From JACVRW01 sp963764665 (GTDB taxonomy: Bacteria; Actinomycetota; Thermoleophilia; Solirubrobacterales; Thermoleophilaceae), in contig CAVXTL010000009.1 of the NCBI GenBank assembly GCA_963764665.1, positions 1 to 64,000 on the forward strand: a DNA stretch of 64,000 bases, in the 5' to 3' direction. Below are positions 60,439-64,000 of this stretch, in pieces (position 1 is the first letter of the stretch; the number at the start of each line of letters is the position of its first letter). Made by a program: the position numbers and the translations under genes. A model generated the notes under the pieces. It did not search any database and was not told where the DNA came from. It saw only the letters and a list, made by a program, of their open reading frames with translations.

Positions 60439-61161
60439 GTGCCCGGCACGTACAAGACCGAAGGGGTGGTTCTGCGCTCGATCCGCTACGGAGAGGCGGA
60501 TCGCGTGCTGCACCTGTATACGGCCGACCGCGGTCGGGTAGGCGCCGTGGCCAAGGGCGTCAGGCGGGTGCGCTCCCGGCTGGGCGGGCGCCTCGAGCCG
60601 CTCAGCCGCGTGAAGCTCGTGCTGTACGAGGGCCGCGGGGAGCTGGCCACGATCAGCCAGGTGGACACCGTTCACGCGCACCCGGCCCTGCGCGAGCACC
60701 GCGCCTCGCTCGAGCGGGCGAGCCAGGCCTGCGAGTCCGTGCTGCGCCTGTTCGACTCCTCCGAGCCCAACCGCCCGGCTTACAACCTGCTGTGCAACGA
60801 GCTGGCGCTCCTCGACGCCGATCCGCCCGCGGCCACTCGCGCGCAGGCGCTCGCCTTCCGCGTGAAGCTGCTGCTGGCCGCCGGCTTCGCCCCCGAGCTG
60901 TCGGCCTGCGCCGCCTGCGGCGAGGCCGAGGACCTGGGCGCCTTCTCGCCGAGCGCGGGAGGGGTGGTCTGCGCGGGCTGCGAGGCGGGCTCGTTTCCGC
61001 TCTCCGAGGAGGCTCACAGGTTCCTGGTGGCGGCGCTGGCCAGTCCCCTCTCCGACGTTCCGGATGCGTCCGTGCCCGCTCTCTCGCAGGCCGACAGGGC
61101 GCTCGCGGAAACCCTCGAGCACCATGCCCACGTCCGTCTCAGGCGCGTGACCGGGGTCTGA
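60439..61161 (+). CDS. recO: DNA repair protein RecO
   Basis: 240 residues from GTG 60439. Seen: an OB fold (YKTEGVVLRSIRYGEADRVLHLYTADRGRVGAVAKGVRR-type layout), LSRVKLVLYEGRGELATISQVD, the helical domain, and a zinc-binding site CAACGEAED ... CAGCEAG. It loads RecA with RecR/RecF in gap repair. Confidence 0.93.
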   Translation: MPGTYKTEGVVLRSIRYGEADRVLHLYTADRGRVGAVAKGVRRVRSRLGGRLEPLSRVKLVLYEGRGELATISQVDTVHAHPALREHRASLERASQACESVLRLFDSSEPNRPAYNLLCNELALLDADPPAATRAQALAFRVKLLLAAGFAPELSACAACGEAEDLGAFSPSAGGVVCAGCEAGSFPLSEEAHRFLVAALASPLSDVPDASVPALSQADRALAETLEHHAHVRLRRVTGV

Positions 61162-61169
61162 AGCCCGGC

Positions 61170-61199
61170 TTGGCTGTCCCCGGTTTGGGTAACTAGGAT
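61170..61199 (+). promoter_or_regulatory. Sigma-70-type promoter of ppdK
   Basis: TTGGCT (61170-61175), an 18-nt spacer, TAGGAT (61194-61199), ending 6 nt before GTG 61206. The clearest two-element housekeeping promoter in the window; leaderless mRNA expected. Confidence 0.6.
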
Positions 61200-61205
61200 C
61201 ACGCC

Positions 61206-63848
<2,643 letters not shown>

Positions 63849-63861
63849 CCTCGCGATCTCG

Positions 63862-63867
63862 TATGCT
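63862..63867 (+). promoter_or_regulatory. -10 box of the terminal gene
   Basis: TATGCT ends 6 nt before GTG 63874, the leaderless pattern again. Confidence 0.5.
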
Positions 63868-63873
63868 GGCGCC

Positions 63874-64000
63874 GTGCGTTGGCTGACCGCTCCGCTGGTA
63901 CTCCTCGTGCTGGCGATCATCGTCCCCGCATCGGCCTTCGGTCACGCCGAGCGCTGGTCGTACTTCCCGAACCACAAGGTCGGGAAGGTGCCGAAGTACA
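63874..64000 (+). CDS. Secreted protein, N-terminus only (cut by window edge)
   Basis: 42 codons from GTG 63874. Seen: a signal peptide (VRWLTAPLVLLVLAIIVPASAFGHA) followed by ERWSYFPNHKVGKVPKY. No family can be named from this fragment. Confidence 0.7.
   Translation, partial: MRWLTAPLVLLVLAIIVPASAFGHAERWSYFPNHKVGKVPKY

Overview
The window is high-GC actinobacterial DNA. The best guess is class Thermoleophilia (Solirubrobacterales-like), most likely from a metagenome-assembled contig. Supporting signs are very high G+C, frequent GTG/TTG starts, stop-start overlaps (ATGA, GTGA, TGATG), an actinobacterial LexA box (CGAACATGTGTTCG) seen twice, a monoderm type IV pilus (T4P) locus without a secretin gene, and the housekeeping order alaS-ruvX-mltG-aroE ... 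aroC-aroKB-aroQ-pepP ... efp-nusB. The taxon is inference; no rRNA or tRNA gene was seen.

Layout. (1) 1-3.01 kb: minus-strand glycosidase operon (GH3 beta-glucosidase C-terminus, then GH78 alpha-L-rhamnosidase). Sampled lines here have lower G+C, and it ends at an abrupt breakpoint that beheads both the GH3 gene and alaS, so it looks foreign or mis-assembled. (2) 3.01-6.94 kb: alaS (3' part), ruvX, mltG, aroE. (3) 6.98-20.2 kb: T4P locus: LppX/thioredoxin-fold protein, pilB, pilT, pilC, a small antisense cupredoxin-like gene, a polytopic GT-C-like protein, tandem major pilins pilA1/pilA2, prepilin peptidase pilD, pilM, pilN, pilO and a PilP-like protein. Its transcription units start behind sigma-28 (FliA/WhiG)-type promoters (TAAA-N15/16-GCCGATA). 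(4) 20.3-24.5 kb: aroC, fused aroK-aroB, aroQ, pepP. (5) 24.5-45.8 kb: accessory island between pepP and efp, which are close neighbours in many actinobacteria. It holds a TSUP permease, an SOS mutasome split in two (imuB plus a small ORF, and dnaE2), a GAF-GAF-GGDEF diguanylate cyclase with its own perfect sigma-28-type promoter, a PD40 lipoprotein, DUF72, a fungalysin protease, an RsbW-like kinase, a PP2C phosphatase, an MBL hydrolase, EamA/Lrp, small enzymes and three SnoaL-like paralogues. Six genes here carry apparent +1 frameshifts. A 94-bp palindromic repeat sits in frame inside dnaE2 and again just after it. (6) 45.8-49.8 kb: efp, nusB, xseB, ispA, dxs. (7) 49.8-64 kb: OsmC, small membrane proteins, tlyA-nadK-recN, pyrG, M20 peptidase, Nudix, xerD, cupin, mutM, glutaredoxin, recO, ppdK, and the start of a secreted protein.

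How it fits together. The pilus genes and the diguanylate cyclase share one promoter class, and PilB carries an N-terminal region like c-di-GMP-binding MshEN domains. This suggests that one alternative sigma factor makes the pilus and the second messenger that drives it. About 20 other genes show a different start architecture: a TANNNT-like -10 box ending 6-9 nt before the start codon and no Shine-Dalgarno, which fits leaderless mRNAs.

No gene-free stretch exceeds about 210 bp. The longest is 33268-33478, which holds repeat copy B. No CRISPR array, rRNA, tRNA or transposase was seen.
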